Assembly: GCA_963747335.1 (NCBI GenBank)
Contig: CAVVEV010000012.1
Span: forward strand, 624,707 to 688,706
Length of the DNA: 64,000 bases
Origin: Prado023 sp963747335
Lineage (GTDB): Bacteria > Actinomycetota > Actinomycetes > S36-B12 > CAIYMF01
Direction: 5' to 3'
The position numbers were made by a program, and so were the translations under genes. Below, piece after piece: positions 1 through 8,851 of this stretch. The notes beneath the pieces were generated by a model that was not told where the DNA came from, searched no databases, and saw only the letters and a list, made by a program, of their open reading frames with translations. How positions within the stretch are numbered: the first letter of the stretch is position 1; every line of letters starts with the position of its first letter.

Positions 1-2
1 CG

Positions 3-692
3 ATCCGCGGGGTGATCTTCGACCTGCACGCGACCCTGGTCCACGCGGGCGATCCGGCAGGCTGGATGGCCGCGGCGCTGGACCTCCTGGAGCAGGACCC
101 GACCCTCGGCGGGAGGTTCGACGCGAGCGAGTCGGCGCCGGGCGCCCTGCCTGACCTGGCCGACCTCGCGCCCTGGGCCGAGCGCATCTGGGACCACGCC
201 CGCGAGGTGGACCCGCACAGTGAGCGCGACCTGTCCCCCGAGCGTCACCGGGAGGTCTACGACCAGATGCTGGCGCGGATCGGGATCATCCCGCCGGCGC
301 TGGGCGAGGCCCTCTACTCCACGATGCTCGACCAGTGGGATGCCTACGTCGAGGCCCCGGCGGTGCTCGCCTCACTGCGGGAGCGCGGGGTCGCCACTGC
401 GATCCTGTCCAACATCGGGATCGACCCGCGCGACGTCCTGGTGCGCACCGGGCTGGCCGGCCTGTACGACATCGAGGTCTTCTCCTTCGAGGAGGGCGTC
501 GTCAAGCCCGACCCGGCCATCTTCGCCCGAGCCGCCGAGCGGCTCGGGCCGCCCGCCCAGGAGCTGCTCATGGTCGGTGACACCGTGGACGACGACGGGG
601 CGGCAGCACACCTGGGGATGCGCACCCTGATCCTCCCGCGCACGCGCGGGACCACACACGGCCTGGAGCAGGTGCTCCGATTGGTGGGCTGA
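3..692 (+). CDS. HAD-family hydrolase, 5' end outside window
   Basis: Haloacid-dehalogenase superfamily phosphatase-like enzyme, about 230 residues visible. The reading frame is open to the window edge, so the N-terminus is missing; the GTG at 12 is probably an internal valine. Motif I reads FDLHATLV with the nucleophile Asp, motif II is ILSNIG, motif III is VVKPDP with the Lys, and motif IV is GDTVDDD. The second motif I acid (normally DxD) is a His, a variant also met in other actinobacterial HADs, so the substrate cannot be inferred. The stop lies 1 nt before the channel gene start, suggesting co-transcription. Confidence 0.85.
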   Translation: MRGVIFDLHATLVHAGDPAGWMAAALDLLEQDPTLGGRFDASESAPGALPDLADLAPWAERIWDHAREVDPHSERDLSPERHREVYDQMLARIGIIPPALGEALYSTMLDQWDAYVEAPAVLASLRERGVATAILSNIGIDPRDVLVRTGLAGLYDIEVFSFEEGVVKPDPAIFARAAERLGPPAQELLMVGDTVDDDGAAAHLGMRTLILPRTRGTTHGLEQVLRLVG

Positions 693-693
693 G

Positions 694-1500
694 ATGACCG
701 GCGAGCAGACAGTGGCGCAGCCCGATGCCAGGCAGCGTCGCTACGACCTATGGGTGTCCAGGACGAGCCCCTGGCTGGACCGGCTGGCGCTGGTCTTCCT
801 CATCACGTTCCTGCTCCAGTGGCTCTACCTCAACCCGCCCTCGTGGCTGCGTTCGACGCTGGTGGGCATCCAGACCCTCGTGTGGGCCGCGTTCGCGATC
901 GACTACGTCACCCGGCTGACCCTCGTGGACGACAGGTCCGACTTCGTCCGCGACCACAAGGCCGACCTGCTCATGGTGGTCGTCCCCATGCTGCGAATGC
1001 TCCGGGTGGCCCTCCTGCTGCGCAAGTCCCTGCGCTCGATCTCCACCGAGCGGATCGCCGGCTCGCTGTTCACGATCGTGGCGCTGGTCGTGGCCAGTGC
1101 GGCGGTGCTCGAGTGGAACATCGAGCGCCAGCAACCCGATGCCAACATCGAGACCCTCGGCGAGGCCCTCTGGTGGGCGGTGGTCACCACCACCACCGTC
1201 GGGTACGGCGACTTCTACCCCACCAGCCTGCAGGGCCGACTCGTCGGCGGGGCGCTGATGATCGTGGGCATCGGCCTCATCGGCACGGTGTCGGCCACGA
1301 TCGCCAGCTGGTTCGTCGCGCGCAGGCCGACCTCCGACGGGCCCGCACATGAGCCTCTCGACGGGAATGCCCCTCAGGTGGCCGAGGGCAGGGTGGGCGG
1401 CGACCATGCCCAGCTCATCCTCGACCGGCTCGACGCCCTCGCCGCGGAACAAGCAGCGCTGCGCGCCCTGCTCGAGCACCCACCCAGCACGTCGCGCTGA
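694..1500 (+). CDS. Voltage-gated-type potassium channel
   Basis: Membrane protein of 268 residues. The pore signature TTTTVGYGDFYP lies at about residues 164-175, with the K+ filter motif TVGYGD. Hydrophobic segments at about 30-48, 57-75, 88-108, 120-140 and 178-200 fit an S1-S6 layout; the third carries spaced Arg residues (MLRMLRVALLLRKSLR) resembling an S4 voltage sensor. A short C-terminal tail of about 60 residues ends in a Leu/Ala-rich helix that could oligomerise. It follows the HAD gene directly. It probably conducts K+ across the plasma membrane; the gating stimulus is unknown. Confidence 0.85.
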   Translation: MTGEQTVAQPDARQRRYDLWVSRTSPWLDRLALVFLITFLLQWLYLNPPSWLRSTLVGIQTLVWAAFAIDYVTRLTLVDDRSDFVRDHKADLLMVVVPMLRMLRVALLLRKSLRSISTERIAGSLFTIVALVVASAAVLEWNIERQQPDANIETLGEALWWAVVTTTTVGYGDFYPTSLQGRLVGGALMIVGIGLIGTVSATIASWFVARRPTSDGPAHEPLDGNAPQVAEGRVGGDHAQLILDRLDALAAEQAALRALLEHPPSTSR

Positions 1501-1650
1501 CCGCTCGGCCACCTGGCGCGGCCCCGCGGGAACGATCCGACCAGGCTACCGGCTTACACGACTCGAACACCCCCGGCATGCGCCATCAACCTCGACCCGA
1601 CAGTGTCGTGTCCAGAGCCGGTGCACACCGGTCGACGACGAGGAGGCACC

Positions 1651-2331
1651 ATGAAGCGCACCGTGACCGCAGCCGTTGCCGGAGTGGCACTCGCCGGCCT
1701 GATCGGAGTGGGCGTCGCAGCCGCTGCGGACGGCACCGGGCCCGCGGGGCGACTCGCCGACGTCCTGTCCGGCCTGGTCAGCAAGGGCACGATCACCGAG
1801 GCGCAGGCCGACGCGGTCGAAGACGCCCTCACCGACTCCTGGGAGCAGCAGCGCGCTGAGCGGGATGCCGACCGAGCCGAGCGCAGGGCCGAGATCGACG
1901 CCCTCCTGCAGAACACCATCGGAATGGACTCCGACGCCGTGCTCGAGGCGATCCGCGGCGGGAAGACGCTGAAGGAGCTCGCCGGTGACTCTGCTGAGGA
2001 GCTGGCCGCGGGGATGGTCGCGATGGTCGACAAGCGACTGGACAAGGCCGTCGAGGACGGCCGGATCACCGAGGATCAGGCGGCCGACACCCTGGCGCGC
2101 GCCGAGGAGCGAGCGAAGGACTGGGTGGCCGGCGAGGACACCGGGATGGGTCGCGGGATGGGCCTGGGACTGCTCTTTGGACCTGACAAGGGACCCGGAA
2201 TGGACCGCGGCATGGGGCGCGGGCACGGCGGCGGGTTCGGTCACGGCCCGAGGGATGACGCCGATGAGGCCACCGAGGGCTCCGGGACCACTGGCTCATC
2301 CACGACGTCCTCCACGACGTGGCGGGTCTGA
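1651..2331 (+). CDS. Small secreted protein with Gly/Met/His-rich tail
   Basis: 226 residues from the ATG at 1651, chosen because AGGAGG (1641-1646) sits just upstream. Residues 1-27 form a signal peptide ending in an Ala-rich stretch before ADGTG. The mature part has two related helical blocks, each with a G-x-I-T-E-x-Q-A motif (KGTITEAQADAV near 50, DGRITEDQAADT near 137), as in YckD/DUF2680-like secreted proteins. The end (about 165-210) is rich in Gly, Met, His and Asp (GMGRGMG, GHGGGFGHG), then Thr/Ser. A metal-binding tail is possible but not shown. Function unknown. Confidence 0.75.
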   Translation: MKRTVTAAVAGVALAGLIGVGVAAAADGTGPAGRLADVLSGLVSKGTITEAQADAVEDALTDSWEQQRAERDADRAERRAEIDALLQNTIGMDSDAVLEAIRGGKTLKELAGDSAEELAAGMVAMVDKRLDKAVEDGRITEDQAADTLARAEERAKDWVAGEDTGMGRGMGLGLLFGPDKGPGMDRGMGRGHGGGFGHGPRDDADEATEGSGTTGSSTTSSTTWRV

Positions 2332-2335
2332 CGCC

Positions 2336-2846
2336 CTGCCCCTGCGTTGCCTCTGGTGGCCTGGGGATCTGATCCTCGGCGATCGCCGGGAGGAACGCCT
2401 CATAGTCGCGCTGGTTCTGGTCGGCGTAGGAGTCCGCGAACTCCTGCATGGCCCGGTGAACGTCCGGCCCGACCCGAGGTAGGCCGCGATCGCGTACCGG
2501 TTGCCGCTGCGGGCGTGCGCCCGGGCCAGTGTCCATCCACAGACGCGCGCGTAGACCCCCATGGCCAGGTCGTCCATCGCCTCGAGGTCGGGCGAGGTCT
2601 TCCAGTCCCACATCTGGCGGACGTAGGAGTCACGCCAGTCGCCGGCGATGCCGCGGACCCGCGTCCAGCCCAGCAGCATGTCGCTGGAGGCCTGCAAGAG
2701 ACGTTGGCCCTCCACGACACGGCGCCCATGGTTGTCATAGGCGCTCGGCGGCGCCACGCACTCCAGCGGACCGGGACGGGAACCGCGGGTGGCTTCTTCA
2801 GCGGTTGCGGGGCCCTCCTGTCCGCGCTGCTCCTGTGCTTGGCCAT
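2336..2846 (-). pseudogene. C-terminal fragment of a DUF2252 protein, frameshifted
   Basis: The minus strand encodes the typical end of DUF2252 proteins: VVEGQRLLQASSDMLLGW, then YVRQMWDWK, then CGWTLARAHARSGN, and after a frame change near 2460, EFADSYADQNQRDYEAF. Full-length members have roughly 400-450 residues; only about 150-170 are here and the N-terminal part is absent, since coaX follows within 50 bp. An ATG at 2846 is in a third frame, so at least two indels are needed to read through. It could be a decayed gene or a short family member damaged by consensus errors. The exact end is uncertain. Confidence 0.6.
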
Positions 2847-2889
2847 GACAACCCTCCGATCGACTCGGATGGTCGCGGTCGGTCAGGGG

Positions 2890-3655
2890 TCACGGGCTGA
2901 CGTTCTTGGCGTAGATCAGGTCCAGGCCGATGAGCGTCAGGTCCGGCTCGTGGTGGGTGATCGTGCGCGACTCGGCCACCACGATCGGGGCCAGCCCGCC
3001 GGTCGCGATCACTGCGGCGACCGTGCCGCCGAGCTTCCCGGGTGATCCGGTCGACCAGCCCGTCGACCTGGCCGGCGAACCCGTAGAGGGCACCGGACTG
3101 CAGCGCCTCCACCGTGTTCTTCCCGATCACCGAGCGCGGCCTGACGAGCTCGACCTTGCGCAACTGGGCCGCCCGCGAGGCCAGGGCATCCAGCGAGATC
3201 TCGATCCCCGGAGCGAGCGCCCCGCCGAGGAACTCCCCCTTGGCGCTGACGACGTCGAGGTTCGTCGAGGTGCCGAAGTCGACCACGATCGCCGGTCCGC
3301 CGAACAGGTGATGGGCGGCCAGGGTGTTGACGATCCGGTCGGCGCCGACCTCCTTCGGGTTGTCGGTTAGCAGGGGCACGCCGGTCTTCGTGCCCGGCTC
3401 GACGATCACCGTGGGGACGTGGTCCCAGTAGCGCGCGAACATGGCCCGCATCTCCCGAAGGACTGACGGCACGGTGGAGCACAGGGCGATCCCGGTGATC
3501 TCCGGGACCTCGGTGAGCAGCGCCCGGAAGGTCAGCGCCATCTCGTCGGCGGTCCCCCGCGCATGGGTCGTGATCCGCCAGGAGTGGGCCAGCGCGTGGT
3601 CCTCGAACAACCCCAGGACAGTGTTCGTGTTGCCGACGTCGACGGTCAGGAGCAC
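2890..3655 (-). CDS. coaX: Type III pantothenate kinase (frameshifted in this sequence)
   Basis: Phosphorylates pantothenate, the first step of CoA synthesis, in the cytoplasm. It starts with GTG (3655), 3 nt after the nadC stop. Visible motifs are the phosphate-binding DVGNTNT at the N-terminus, GADRIVN near residue 100, VDFGTSTN, and GGALAPGI. After residue ~203 (GLVDRIT) the frame breaks and resumes with LGGTVAAVIATGGLAP to a normal end (YAKNVSP). One extra T in the TT at 3035-3036 explains the shift exactly, so I take it as a sequencing error. Last gene of the panC-nadB-nadC-coaX run. Confidence 0.9.
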
Positions 3656-3658
3656 CGG

Positions 3659-4537
3659 TCAGCCCTCCACGGGACGCAGGTCGGCCCCCAGGTCGAGGAC
3701 GGGCGGGGAGTGCGTCAGGGCACCCACCGCGAGGAAGTCCACGCCCGTGGCCGCATAGGCCTGAGCCACGTGCAGGCTCAGGCCACCCGAGGACTCCAGC
3801 TGGCAGCGCCCAGCCACGAGCGCCACCGCCTCGGCGGTCTGGGCCGGCGAGAAGTTGTCGAGCAGGACCAGGTCGGCCCCAGCCTCGACCACCTCGGCGA
3901 GCTGCTCGAGGGAGTCGACCTCCACCTCCACAGGGACGCCCGGGAACCGCGAGCGGACGGCAGCGAACGCCTCCGCGACACCGCCGGCAGCCACCACGTG
4001 GTTGTCCTTGACCAGGGCGGCGTCCCACAGCCCCATCCGGTGGTTGACCCCGCCTCCGCAGCGGACGGCGTACTTCTCCAGCGCCCGCAGGCCGGGGGTG
4101 GTCTTGCGGGTGTCACGGACCCGTGCCCCGGAGCCGGCCAGCGCTTCGGCCCATGCCGCGGTGGCGGTGGCCACCCCGGACAGGTGGCAGAGCAGGTTCA
4201 GCGCGGTGCGCTCGCAGACCAGCAGGGAGCGGGTCCGGCCGGTGATCGTGAGCACCACGTCCCCGCGCTGGACCCGGTCACCGTCGGCGCGCACGAACGT
4301 GACCCGGCTCTGGCCCTCGGACTCGAGGTCGAACACGCGGGCGGCCACCGGGATCCCGGCGACCACCCCGGCTGCCCGGGCGGTCAGGTCCATCGTTGCG
4401 ACCTGGTCCTCGGGGACGGTCGCCACCGAGGTGACGTCGACGCCGCCGCCGAGGTCCTCAGCCAGGGTCGCGCGGATCAGGGAGTCGATGGCGCCGGCAT
4501 CGAGCCCGGCAGCGGTCAGTGCGTCATGGGTTCCCAT
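3659..4537 (-). CDS. nadC: Nicotinate-nucleotide pyrophosphorylase (quinolinate PRTase)
   Basis: Converts quinolinate and PRPP to nicotinate mononucleotide in de novo NAD synthesis. 292 residues, full length. The ATG at 4537 is preferred over the upstream TTG because GAGGAGG lies 6 nt before it. Motifs include EDLGGGVDVTS near the start, the KTTPGLR block, EKYAVRCGGGVNHR, the lysine-containing ALVKDNH, and the late VEVEVDSL and LLDNFSP metal/phosphate segments. It follows nadB after 11 nt. Confidence 0.95.
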   Translation of the reverse strand: MGTHDALTAAGLDAGAIDSLIRATLAEDLGGGVDVTSVATVPEDQVATMDLTARAAGVVAGIPVAARVFDLESEGQSRVTFVRADGDRVQRGDVVLTITGRTRSLLVCERTALNLLCHLSGVATATAAWAEALAGSGARVRDTRKTTPGLRALEKYAVRCGGGVNHRMGLWDAALVKDNHVVAAGGVAEAFAAVRSRFPGVPVEVEVDSLEQLAEVVEAGADLVLLDNFSPAQTAEAVALVAGRCQLESSGGLSLHVAQAYAATGVDFLAVGALTHSPPVLDLGADLRPVEG

Positions 4538-4548
4538 CGCTTGCCTCC

Positions 4549-6234
4549 TCAAGTTCCGGGGGTGCGGTAGTCGTGCGGCGGCACGGGCTCGCGACGGGTG
4601 TGCACCACGCCATCGGCATCCGCCGTCGCCACGAGACGGACGCGCCAGTTGCGGTCGTCGACGTCGGGGAAGTCCTCACGCCAGTGCGACCCGCGGGTCT
4701 CCTGACGGGCCAGTGCGTGCGCGGTCAGCACCGAGGAGATCGCGTGCAGGTTCGTGGTCTCCCAGGCGTGCACGCTGCGCCCCTGGGGAAGGTCGCCGAC
4801 CACCATGTCGGCCAACCCTGCGGCCGCGGCGGTCAGGGACTCGGCAGTCCGGATGACTCCCACTCCCTCCGTCATCAGGACCTGCAGCGGCCGCCGGTCG
4901 GTGTCGGAGACAAGGCCCGGGTGCTCCGCGCGGATGACCGGGTCGCGACGGCGCGGCAGCCCCTGGGCCAGCACCGAGACGATCCGCTCCGGGAACACCA
5001 GGCCCTCGAGCAGGGAGTTGGAGGCCAGCCGGTTGGCCCCGTGGACCCCGGTGCACGCCACCTCGCCGGCGGCGTACAGGCCGGGGATGGTGGCCCGGCC
5101 GAGCAGGTCGGTGCGCACTCCCCCGGAGGCGTAGTGCTGCGCCGGGGCGACGGGGATCAGGTCGTGGGCGGGGTCGATCCCATGCTGGCGGCAGGACTCC
5201 AGGATGGTCGGGAACCGCGTCTCCCAGCGCTCCCCGAGGGCGCGGGCGTCGAGCCACATGTGCGCCCGGCCCTGCTCGCGCATCCGGCGGGTGATCGCCT
5301 TGGCCACGACGTCGCGGGGGGCGAGGTCGGCCAGGGGATGCACCCCCTGCATGAACCGGACGCCATCGTCGTCGACGAGGACGGCACCCTCGCCGCGCAC
5401 GGCCTCGCTGACCAGCGGCTGCTGGCCGGTCGAGTCCGGGCCGAGGTACATGACGGTGGGGTGGAACTGGACGAACTCCAGGTCCGCGACCTCGGCACCC
5501 GCGCGCAGGGCCAACGCCATGCCGTCGCCGGTTGCGACTGCCGGGTTCGTCGTCTGCGCGAACACCTGGCCCAGGCCTCCGGTCGCCAGGACGACCGCAG
5601 GGGCCAGCACCGCCCCGACACCGTCGTGCTGGCCCTCACCGATGACGTGCAGGGTGATCCCCTGGACCCCGCCCTCGGAGTCGGTGAGCAGGTCGAGGGC
5701 CAGGGCGTGCTCGACCAGCTCGATCCCCGGGTCGTCGGCGATCGCGGCCACCAGCGCCCGGAAGATCTCGGCACCCGTGGCGTCGCCACCCGCATGCGCG
5801 ATCCGGTCGCGCAGGTGCCCACCCTCCCGGGTCAGGGCGATCCCACCACTCGTGTCGTGGTCGAAGCGGGCACCGGCCGCGATGAGGTTGCGCACCGCCA
5901 CCGGGCCCAGGGTGCACAGCTCGTGGACGGCCGCCGGATCGCAGAGCCCGGCGCCGGCCACCAAGGTGTCGCGCTCATGGTCGGCCGGGGAGTCGGCGTC
6001 GTCCAGCGCCGCGGCGATCCCGCCCTGGGCCCACCGGGTGGCCCCCTCCTCGACCCAGGACTTGGTGACGACAAGCACCCGGTGGCCCAGGCGTCGGATG
6101 TTCAGCGCGAGGGAAAGCCCGGCGACTCCCGAGCCGATCACGATGACGTCGGCCGAGGTGAACCACCCCGGAGCGGGAGCAGCCACGGAGGTGGGGATGA
6201 CCAGCCGGTCCGCGCCCAGCCCCGCGATGCTCAT
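4549..6234 (-). CDS. nadB: L-aspartate oxidase
   Basis: FAD enzyme oxidising L-aspartate to iminoaspartate, feeding quinolinate synthesis. 561 residues. The Rossmann dinucleotide motif VIGSGVAGLSLAL is near residue 31, TRWAQGGIAAAL near 67, the active-site FVQFHPTVM near 255, SEAVRGEGAVLVD near 278, and GVHGANRLASNSLLEG near 385. Its ATG overlaps the panC stop (ATGA), suggesting translational coupling. The NadA partner (quinolinate synthase), often next to nadB, is absent from this run and must be elsewhere or replaced. Confidence 0.95.
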   Translation of the reverse strand: MSIAGLGADRLVIPTSVAAPAPGWFTSADVIVIGSGVAGLSLALNIRRLGHRVLVVTKSWVEEGATRWAQGGIAAALDDADSPADHERDTLVAGAGLCDPAAVHELCTLGPVAVRNLIAAGARFDHDTSGGIALTREGGHLRDRIAHAGGDATGAEIFRALVAAIADDPGIELVEHALALDLLTDSEGGVQGITLHVIGEGQHDGVGAVLAPAVVLATGGLGQVFAQTTNPAVATGDGMALALRAGAEVADLEFVQFHPTVMYLGPDSTGQQPLVSEAVRGEGAVLVDDDGVRFMQGVHPLADLAPRDVVAKAITRRMREQGRAHMWLDARALGERWETRFPTILESCRQHGIDPAHDLIPVAPAQHYASGGVRTDLLGRATIPGLYAAGEVACTGVHGANRLASNSLLEGLVFPERIVSVLAQGLPRRRDPVIRAEHPGLVSDTDRRPLQVLMTEGVGVIRTAESLTAAAAGLADMVVGDLPQGRSVHAWETTNLHAISSVLTAHALARQETRGSHWREDFPDVDDRNWRVRLVATADADGVVHTRREPVPPHDYRTPGT

Positions 6235-7137
6235 CTGCGCAACGTAACCGGTGTGTTGTCGATCAGTCGCGTCTGGCCGACCCGGGTGGCCAGCAACAGC
6301 CGGGCTGGGCCGACCTCCGGGGCTGGGCCGAGGGCGGGATCGGTCAGGGCGACGTAGTCCGGGGTGAGGCCCACGCGCATCAGCTCGAGCTCCGCAGCGC
6401 CCACCACGGCGTCCGCCGACCGTCCGAGGTCGGCGACGGTGACGCCGGCCGCCAGTGCTGCGGGGACCGCCGCGGCCAGCGTGCGCTCCTCCGCGGAGAG
6501 GTAGTTGTTGCGGCTGGAGCGGGCCAGCCCGTCGGCCTCACGGATCGTGGGGACACCGTGCACCCTGACCGGCAGGTCCAGGTCGGCGACCATGCGCTGG
6601 ACCAGCGTGAGCTGCTGGTAGTCCTTCTCGCCGAAGAACGTCGCGTCGGGCCGGGTCATGTGCAGCAGCTTCATCACCACGGTCAGCACGCCGGCGAAGT
6701 GCCCTGGGCGGACGGTCCCCTCCAGGATCGACCCCGAGCTGGCCGGGGTCGATGCGCACCGCGGGGTCGCCTGACGGGTAGAGCACGTCGGCTGCCGGGG
6801 CGAACACGAGGTCCACATCCTCGGCGGCACAGGCCTCGAGATCGGCCTTCAGCGTGCGCGGGTACTTGTCGAGGTCCTCCCCGGCGCCGAACTGCAGCGG
6901 GTTGACGAAGATCGTCACGGTCACATGCCCCTGCGGGCCGACCTCACCACGCGCTGCGCGGATCAGGGCGATGTGCCCCTCATGCAGGGCACCCATCGTG
7001 AAGACCGCCGCGCGGGCAGCACGGGCCGAGCGCACCAAGGGCACGGGCAGGCTCGCATAGGCGTCATCGAGGGACTCCCGGGTGCGCACCACTCGCATCA
7101 CCGGCGGCGGTCCCGCCTTGGTCTCCGTCTGGCTCAT
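6231..7137 (-). CDS. panC: Pantoate-beta-alanine ligase (frameshifted)
   Basis: Makes pantothenate from pantoate, beta-alanine and ATP. The ATG at 7137 follows GGGAGGA. N-terminal motifs are TMGALHEGHIALIR (HxGH ATP site) and VNPLQFGAGEDLDKYPRT; after one frame change come GHFAGVLTVVMKLL, FFGEKDYQQL and ARSSRNNYLS, ending at TGA 6231. The break falls at QLG/SILEG; one extra C in the CCCC run at 6732-6735 restores the frame, so the gene is probably intact in the organism. First gene of the cofactor operon, overlapping nadB. Confidence 0.92.
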
Positions 7138-7237
7138 GTCACGTCCTCCCGCGCCCGATCCGCCCGGCAGGGCCTTCGCGGATCGCTGTTGCACCACGCC
7201 GACCCGTATCGGCCCGGGCCGGACATCACCGACGCCG

Positions 7238-7243
7238 ACCCTA
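7238..7243 (-). promoter_or_regulatory. Candidate -10 element of the panC operon
   Basis: TAGGGT on the minus strand, about 100 nt upstream of the panC start, in the gap after the DUF2520 gene. It matches the hexamer seen at many other starts in this window. No convincing -35 was seen. Confidence 0.35.
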
Positions 7244-7296
7244 GTGCGTCACGCTCGTGCCCGTTCCCCCAGCCCGCCCCCGGATGCCGGGGACGT

Positions 7297-8193
7297 TCAG
7301 CCGAGGACGTCGAGCAGCGACTCGGCGGCCACGGGGTCAAGACGACCAGCCGCCAGCGCCCGGTCGGCGGTGAGCCGGGCCATCGCGACATAGGCAGCCC
7401 GGGCCTCCGGGGCCGCCCGGGACAGGGCCTCGAGATGGGCGGCCACGGTCCCGGCGTCCCCGCGGGCGACCGGGCCAGTGAGCGCGTCGTCGCCCATGGC
7501 CAGGACGTTGTCCAGGGCGGCGCTGAGCAGCGGGCGGATGAGTCCCGACGGGTTCTCGATCCCCGCGATCGCGAGCAGGTCCAGCGTCTGGGCGACCAAG
7601 GTGACCAGGTGGTTGGCGCCATTGGCCAGCGCCGCGTGGTACAGCGGACGCGCCTCCTCCAGGACCCACATCGGGTCACCGCCCATCTCGACGACCAGCG
7701 CCTCGGCGACCGGGCGCAGCACCCGCGGGGCGGTCACGCCGAAGGGGCAGCCGGCCAACCGGTCGAGATCCGAGCGCGCGCCCGTGAACGTCATCACGGG
7801 GTGCAGGGCCATCGGGAGCGCCCCCAGCCGGGTCGCCGGCTCGAGCACTGCAGTGCCGAAGCGGCCCGAGGCGTGCACCAGGAACTGACCCGGCGTGACG
7901 GCCGCGGTGTCGGCCAGACCGGTGACGAGATTGGCCAGGACATGGTCGGGGACGGTGAGCAGGACCAGGTCCGCGGCGGCCATCACCTCGGCGGCGCTGA
8001 GGAGTGGAGTCCCGGGCAGGAACTCCCCCACCCGGCGACGGGAGCGCTCCGACACCGCGTGGGCGCCGACGAGCGGATGGCCCGCCCGGGCCAACGCCGC
8101 AGCCAAGGGGGCTCCGACCCTGCCCGCACCGATGACCCCGACAGCGAGTCGGGGGGCCGGGGTCGGCTCCGCGGAGAAGCGATCAGCACTCAT
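7297..8193 (-). CDS. Rossmann-like/DUF2520 domain protein
   Basis: 298 residues from ATG 8193. The N-terminal NAD(P)-binding fold shows GVIGAGRVGAPLAAAL at about residue 18 and DLVLLTVPDH near 77; the C-terminal helical half is the DUF2520 type (LHPVMTF near 130, ALANGANHLVTL near 190). Such proteins resemble 6-phosphogluconate or ketopantoate reductases. In actinobacteria this type often stands just upstream of panC, as here, so a ketopantoate-reductase-like (PanE-type) role is plausible but inferred from position only. Confidence 0.8.
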   Translation of the reverse strand: MSADRFSAEPTPAPRLAVGVIGAGRVGAPLAAALARAGHPLVGAHAVSERSRRRVGEFLPGTPLLSAAEVMAAADLVLLTVPDHVLANLVTGLADTAAVTPGQFLVHASGRFGTAVLEPATRLGALPMALHPVMTFTGARSDLDRLAGCPFGVTAPRVLRPVAEALVVEMGGDPMWVLEEARPLYHAALANGANHLVTLVAQTLDLLAIAGIENPSGLIRPLLSAALDNVLAMGDDALTGPVARGDAGTVAAHLEALSRAAPEARAAYVAMARLTADRALAAGRLDPVAAESLLDVLG

Positions 8194-8287
8194 CGGGTGG
8201 CAGCCTGCCACCGGCGCGTCCCCCGTGCCCGCTGGGGCCCGGGTCGGCGAGCCCCCGACCCAGGGCTGCCGCTCGGCGGCGGCCCCG

Positions 8288-8824
8288 CTATCGAGCGGCC
8301 GTGCGAGCCCTCGGGATGTCTCCGAAGGTGGGGGCCCACACCGAGATCCGGCCACCGGGCAGGCAGACCATGAGACCGCCATCCATCCCACGGATCTCCC
8401 AGGCCTCGTGGACCATCTCGGCGGCGACCGCCACCCGGTCCGCACCCAGACCCACGTGCAGGCCTCCGGCCGCATCGACGCGCAGGTCCGAGAGTGGCCG
8501 TCCCACCCAGCCGGACAGCTCCGCCACCGCCTGGTGGCACTCGAGCGTCCCGCCGGACCCCTGGGGTCCACCGAGGCGCACCGGACCGGAGAGGACGACA
8601 AGGTGGACCGGATCGGCCGCGATCGACAGCACGATCCGCTCCAGCGAGACTTCCACGTGGGCCAGCGTTCGCCCCAGGAGCCCAGCGAGTCGGGCGGTGG
8701 CCTGACCCGGGTCGAGCAGGCCACGGGGTTCGCGGGTTCTCAGCGGGGCACTCGAGGCCGGGACGGGGGTAGCTCGGGGCCATCTCATCACCACGGACAT
8801 GACCGCATCCTCGCCCATGGCCAC
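8288..8824 (-). CDS. Uncharacterised protein of about 170 residues
   Basis: No confident family. The C-terminal end has a compact beta-strand block around HEAWEIRGMDGGLMVCLPGG followed by ISVWAP, similar in style to small actinobacterial DUF6188-type proteins; this is a weak resemblance. It lacks a signal peptide and membrane segments, so it is probably cytoplasmic. The start is uncertain among GTG 8824, ATG 8818 and ATG 8800; none has a clear ribosome-binding site. It lies between two minus-strand genes with gaps of 94 and 27 bp. Confidence 0.55.
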   Translation of the reverse strand: MAMGEDAVMSVVMRWPRATPVPASSAPLRTREPRGLLDPGQATARLAGLLGRTLAHVEVSLERIVLSIAADPVHLVVLSGPVRLGGPQGSGGTLECHQAVAELSGWVGRPLSDLRVDAAGGLHVGLGADRVAVAAEMVHEAWEIRGMDGGLMVCLPGGRISVWAPTFGDIPRARTAAR

Positions 8825-8851
8825 GGTCCGGCGCGGGAACGTCGCGTGTCG

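Noticed and set aside
3030..3040. Programmed frameshifting in coaX, panC and hpt
   Set aside because: The three sites share no slippery sequence or following structure; each is a one-base change in or beside a short base run, and similar breaks occur all over the window.
7297..8724. A 475-codon protein extending the DUF2520 gene upstream
   Set aside because: The upstream part is the shadow of the unknown gene at 8288-8824; the DUF2520 fold begins just after ATG 8193.
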